Below are positions 60,713 to 64,000 of a stretch of 64,000 nt of DNA, piece after piece; position 1 is the stretch's first letter, and each line of letters begins with the position of its first letter. The position numbers and the translations under genes were made by a program. The notes beneath the pieces were generated by a model. The model was not told the origin of the DNA, searched no databases, and saw only the letters and a program-made list of their open reading frames with translations. The stretch covers positions 1,736,001 through 1,800,000 of the forward strand of contig OY723242.1 of assembly GCA_963210315.1 (NCBI GenBank), given 5' to 3'. Origin of the DNA: Rhynchopus euleeides (Eukaryota; Euglenozoa; Diplonemea; Diplonemida; Diplonemidae).

Positions 60713-61906
60713 ATGAACAAGGCGCTGTACCTGCTGATCGGGTTTGCTTCAGGCGTGCTCCTGTTCGACTTGTTCATCCGATTGCTCGAGCTCCTGCTGA
60801 TCGCGATGCCCCTGGCGGGGCTGGCAGATGTTGTTGCGCTGATGACAGAGTACAGCCTGGACGAGGCGCAGGGGAGGGCAGATGAGGTGGAGCAGAGGGG
60901 GTGCTGCGTGGAGATCGCAGAGGTCGGGAAGCTGCGCCAGGGGCTGGTGTTCGCGCTGGAGTCCTTGCGCGACTACAAGGCGTACTTGCCGCAGACGCTG
61001 TTTGACGCATCGGAGAACGAGCCGACCGACACAGGGAACAGCTCCAAGTCTTCCCCAACGGCTTCGAGATCTAAGAGATCGACGTCTTCGATCTCACTCT
61101 CGGCGGCGGCGGCGGCGCCTCTCGCAAAGCGGACGGACCGGACGCTGCAGCAAGTCAAAGGCGTGCTCATGACCTGCAGGCTCTTTGATGTGGAGGAGAA
61201 GGGCAAGCTGGTCCCAGATGCTGTGCAGGGCGCAGTGGCCGCTCTGCAGAGCGCGTGCACTGCGCACCGCGCGGTGCTGCACCTCTGGAGCGCGGCTGCG
61301 GCCAACACTGTGTTTGTCTCGCTGAACATGAGCTCGCGCTGCTCAGACACGACCGCTCGGGCCGCGGATCTTGCGTGGGAGATCAGGTCGTGCATGTCCG
61401 CGGCGTGTGCGTTCGTTGCGCGGCCGTTCCAGCACGGCAACTTGGGCACGGCGACGCTCAGGGGGTACACCATCCACGCCGCGGGCAGCCCGTTGATGCA
61501 GCTGCTGGAGTACGCAACGTATGTGCATCACATGGCGATGCCTGTGGTGCTGACGGACCCCAGAACCGCCGAGTCGCTGTTCGGCAGGACGCTGCCCGTC
61601 GGAAAGGTCCTCTACAAGGGTGCGTCGGACAATCAGCAGACTGTGCTCGCCCATCACATTCTGAAGAACAAGACGGTGGAGGCCCAGGAGTGGATGTACG
61701 AGATGGAGGAGAAAAAGGACCTGCTGGCCCAAGCGATGCTTGCGTTGTGCACGGACGGGGTTGTGCCTGACGACGTGCTGCGCGCGGTGGAAAAGAGGCC
61801 TGCGAAGAACACGTTGGAGGAGAAGCTGCAGGTGTTGCTGGCGAGGTGCCGTCCGCCGGTGTTTGACATGACTTTCACTGGTCCGTGGGGGGTGCACGGC
61901 GAGTAG
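60713..61906 (+). CDS. Membrane receptor, C-terminal half: transmembrane helix and cyclase-like domain
   Basis: In the same frame as the upstream ectodomain and separated from it by one TGA at 60680; the first Met after it is at 60713. It begins with a long apolar stretch (ALYLLIGFASGVLLFDLFIRLLELLLIAMPLAGLADVVALM), then a linker, a Ser/Ala-rich patch, and a region from LQQVKGVLMTCRLFDVEE through HAAGSPLMQLLEYATYVHHMAMPVVLTD that follows the layout of class III nucleotide cyclases (second strand pair, YTIHAAG-x-x-x-x-LLEYA). The metal-binding Asp residues and the GDA-like turn are not evident, so it is probably a degenerate, non-catalytic cyclase homology domain. Sensor-TM-cyclase receptors are common in protists. 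Confidence 0.6.
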   Translation: MNKALYLLIGFASGVLLFDLFIRLLELLLIAMPLAGLADVVALMTEYSLDEAQGRADEVEQRGCCVEIAEVGKLRQGLVFALESLRDYKAYLPQTLFDASENEPTDTGNSSKSSPTASRSKRSTSSISLSAAAAAPLAKRTDRTLQQVKGVLMTCRLFDVEEKGKLVPDAVQGAVAALQSACTAHRAVLHLWSAAAANTVFVSLNMSSRCSDTTARAADLAWEIRSCMSAACAFVARPFQHGNLGTATLRGYTIHAAGSPLMQLLEYATYVHHMAMPVVLTDPRTAESLFGRTLPVGKVLYKGASDNQQTVLAHHILKNKTVEAQEWMYEMEEKKDLLAQAMLALCTDGVVPDDVLRAVEKRPAKNTLEEKLQVLLARCRPPVFDMTFTGPWGVHGE

Positions 61907-63256
61907 CCGCCATGCAGTCCTGTGCCTGCCACACGTTAAGCCATTCGAGACGGGGGTACCGTCCCCTGCAGAATAGGTGTGGGTCTGGTTCAGGCACTGA
62001 ACCAGACCCACAGAGGCAGCCAGGCACAGCCCACACCCACCGACCCTGTGGCACCCCCGCACGGGGTTAACCTCTTTCTTTGGACTATTTGAAGTTTGTG
62101 CGGATCGTAGTGGGGTCATTTCGTGGGTCTTGGGACCAAGCTTCAACGACGAGACATGGGTCTGGTCCAGGTACTGTCATGGGAGGACGTGACTGGGAGG
62201 CACACCCTGCCACCCACCCACCCAGCAGGGCCCTCCGGATCCCCTCCTCGGGTTTTTCAAAAACCCCGTTCTTTTGAATATTTGGAGTTTGTGCGGATCG
62301 CAGTGGGGTCATTTTTGACATGGGGTGCCTATTACCACCTTGTTGGCAACCACTAGTGGAGTCGACAACTGAAACCTACAACTGACTGGGTTGTTGTCGA
62401 GTTTGAGGTTGTCGACTCCACGAGTTGAGGTCACCCGTAACTACCAAACAAGTGCACCGTGTAAGGCGACCCCCTCCGACCCCCCCCTCCCGACCCCCAG
62501 CGGAAGCTATGCCTGTACCCCCAAATAGGGGGTGGGTGGGTAGGGTACCCCCCCCCCCCCCTCCGAGCGCTGGGCCACCCTCGAATGGGTTTTCTGGTCC
62601 CGTGCACTTCCCTGCCTGCCACACCACCCCGTCCCCAGCACCGGAGCGTCGTTGGCTGGCGTGCGCGGGGCACGCGTCGAATACCGATGACGGGGCCTGT
62701 GTTCCTGGGGCGCTGACGAGGTCCGAAGGGGTTGACGCCTTGGCTCAGTCCTTGCACGTTTGGATGAGGGCGTGTGTTTTGACGTAGCGTCCAGCCAGAT
62801 ATTCACCTCGAAAATATAGTACAGTAGCGTAGCGGGTGTCTGACACCCACCCACTAGCGGGTGCCAGGACACCCACTATTTTTCCAAACTCCAAAGTGGG
62901 TGTCTGACCGGCTGAAGTCCACCGTGTGGGTCTTCTACCCACCTGACGAAAGGTATTCGATACCGGGCTGCCGGAGTCTAGTGGTTCACGCACTACTGCA
63001 CAGTCGTGGGTTGGCAGCCGAAACTGCGTAGTCGATATACCCCACTACAAAACACACCTGCTTTCCCTCCTTCCCCTCCTTCCCCTCCGCCATTTATTCG
63101 TACAAAAAACAACGATACAGGAGCACAAAGTGTAAGGTGTCAAGGAGAGACTACGTATTACGTACAGACACCTGGTCGTGTTTTAGTGTTACTGTGTTGC
63201 GGTCCAACCACTCCACCAAGCCACTGACAGACAACTGCTACACACCCTCCCATTGT
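61907..63256. other. Gene-free region with small hairpins and dispersed repeats
   Basis: A perfect hairpin lies near 61977-62012 (GTGGGTCTGGTTCAG / CTGAACCAGACCCAC). TTTGTGCGGATC-GTAGTGGGGTC-type repeats near 62093 and 62287 also occur at 10235. 62353-62425 is bounded by AGTGGAGTCGACAAC / GTTGTCGACTCCACG. 62598-62735 repeats part of 24165-24320. GGGTGTCTGACACCCAC hairpins lie around 62838-62920. No gene is supported. Confidence 0.6.
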
Positions 63257-63350
63257 GCATTGATCTGCCTTGCACAACATATCTGGTGTGGTGACTACAA
63301 AAAGGACTAACATTGCAAGAAGGTGCTGGGAGACTTACTTTTCCATTCAC
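63257..63350 (+). mobile_element. SINE-like repeat, fourth copy
   Basis: GTGCATTGATCTGCCTTGCA through GACTTACTTTTCCATTCACTCC matches 36758-36855 closely, but the ATCAAAA tail and C-run are lost. The upstream GTTGCGGTCCAACCACTCC (63197) is shared with the copy near 50005, so a longer unit of ~180 bp exists. Confidence 0.7.
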
Positions 63351-63375
63351 TCCACGGTGGGATCTTGTAAATTTT

Positions 63376-63488
63376 ACATGTATAACTACAAGTATATACA
63401 TGTATTATACATGTATAATACTTGCATGTCAACTATTATACATGTATAATACATGTATATGCCTGAAATATACATGTAAAATACATGT
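63376..63488. repeat. TACATGTATA-type palindromic microsatellite
   Basis: Repeated TACATGTATAATACATG-like words, each self-complementary, over about 110 bp. It continues after the next element at 63696-63710, so that element was inserted into it. Confidence 0.7.
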
Positions 63489-63686
63489 ACCTACCACCCC
63501 CCGTGTATATGTCACCCCCCAAAAGGGGTGTGTTTATGTCACCCCCAGGCGGCCCTGGCGGGGGGTGACATGCACTAACCTGCCACCCCCCGTGTATATG
63601 TCACCCCCTAAAAGGTGTGTTCATGTCACCCCCCTCCCGATTTTTGCACCTGGGGGGGGTGACATATACACGGGGGGTGGTAGGTA
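63489..63686. mobile_element. 198-bp MITE with CCTACCACCCCCCGTG ends
   Basis: Ends CCTACCACCCCCCGTGTATA and its inverted copy, TA-rich flanks, interior repeats of GTGTATATGTCACCCCC and GTGTTTATGTCACCCCC. It lies within the TACATGTATA tract. Confidence 0.7.
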
Positions 63687-63710
63687 TATCAAGTAAAAAT
63701 ACATGTATAA

Positions 63711-64000
63711 GGAGGGTGTCCGGTTCTCCGGATTTTCCTGATTTTTCCCGATTTTCCGAAAATTTTGCCACTGGTTGACACAAGGGCAAATTTCGAGCAA
63801 AATCCGAAAATCAGGAAAAATCGGGAAAAATCAGGAAATCCAGGGGGGGCCACCGGAGACCCTCCCCGAAAAAATCCGATTTTTTTGGGTCGAAAAAAAA
63901 ATTTTTTTTCCGACCCGAAAATCTGTATCTGCGGACTGCCACACTCTGAAAAACCGAAAAATTTCCGAAAAAAATCGAAAATTTTGGCCTTTCCTGGCCT
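63711..64000 (-). mobile_element. Second copy of the satellite-bearing element (window edge)
   Basis: Starts GGAGGGTGTCCGGTTCTCCG after TAA and reads through the 377-bp satellite unit of 30027-31890 in reverse orientation until the window ends. The copy is incomplete in this window. Confidence 0.85.

Overview
This window is nuclear DNA of an unidentified microbial eukaryote. The genes carry spliceosomal GT-AG introns, whose 3' splice sites often sit behind long poly-C tracts. The coding exons are GC-rich, TGA, TAA and TAG all end genes, and the space between genes is filled with inverted-repeat transposons. I see no bacterial operon signals, rRNA, tRNA or CRISPR array. The lineage cannot be fixed from sequence alone.

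Layout. 1-0.9 kb: 3' part of a coiled-coil gene. 1.4-10.4 kb: inverted-repeat elements around a broken DUF4116 repeat gene. 10.5-21.8 kb: a DUF4116 cluster (one 5'-truncated copy, one intact copy, one intact except for a retroposon) plus an ATP-grasp-like gene at 14-15.5 kb. 22.9-36.2 kb: an almost gene-free chain of transposons, several nested inside each other, including an 8.1 kb composite with a palindromic inner element and a 377-bp satellite. 36.4-39.2 kb: a cytochrome-b5-like (MAPR) gene and an unrecognised gene. 39.6-41.3 kb: two more elements. 41.9-45.1 kb: a 1045-residue ORF joining a retrotransposon-type endonuclease region to two OTU-like plus zinc-cluster units. 47.4-48.9 kb: further elements. 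50.4-53.7 kb: a three-exon ARM/HEAT-like gene. 54.8-57.0 kb: a second intact DUF4116 gene, flanked by an inverted partial copy of the ARM gene. 58.1-58.8 kb: a small helical-repeat gene. 59.6-61.9 kb: a membrane sensor/cyclase-like receptor split by one in-frame TGA. 62-64 kb: small repeats and the edge of another satellite-bearing element.

Main biology. (1) Five DUF4116 loci share a ubiquitin-like N-terminus (where intact) and about 23 helical units of ~25 residues. Units are almost identical between paralogues except mainly at the residues just before and just after a conserved Ala-Leu, which suggests a modular recognition surface. (2) Three of the five loci carry retroposons flanked by 17-18 bp target duplications. 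Removing each insert with one duplication restores the reading frame. Two inserts start with the same GGGGTGA and a covarying hairpin that resembles an HDV-like ribozyme. (3) Terminal-inverted-repeat elements sit repeatedly at TA inside poly-C/poly-G tracts or at the TA edge of another element, building chains and nests. (4) A SINE-like repeat with an A-run often followed by a C-run recurs in or next to introns.
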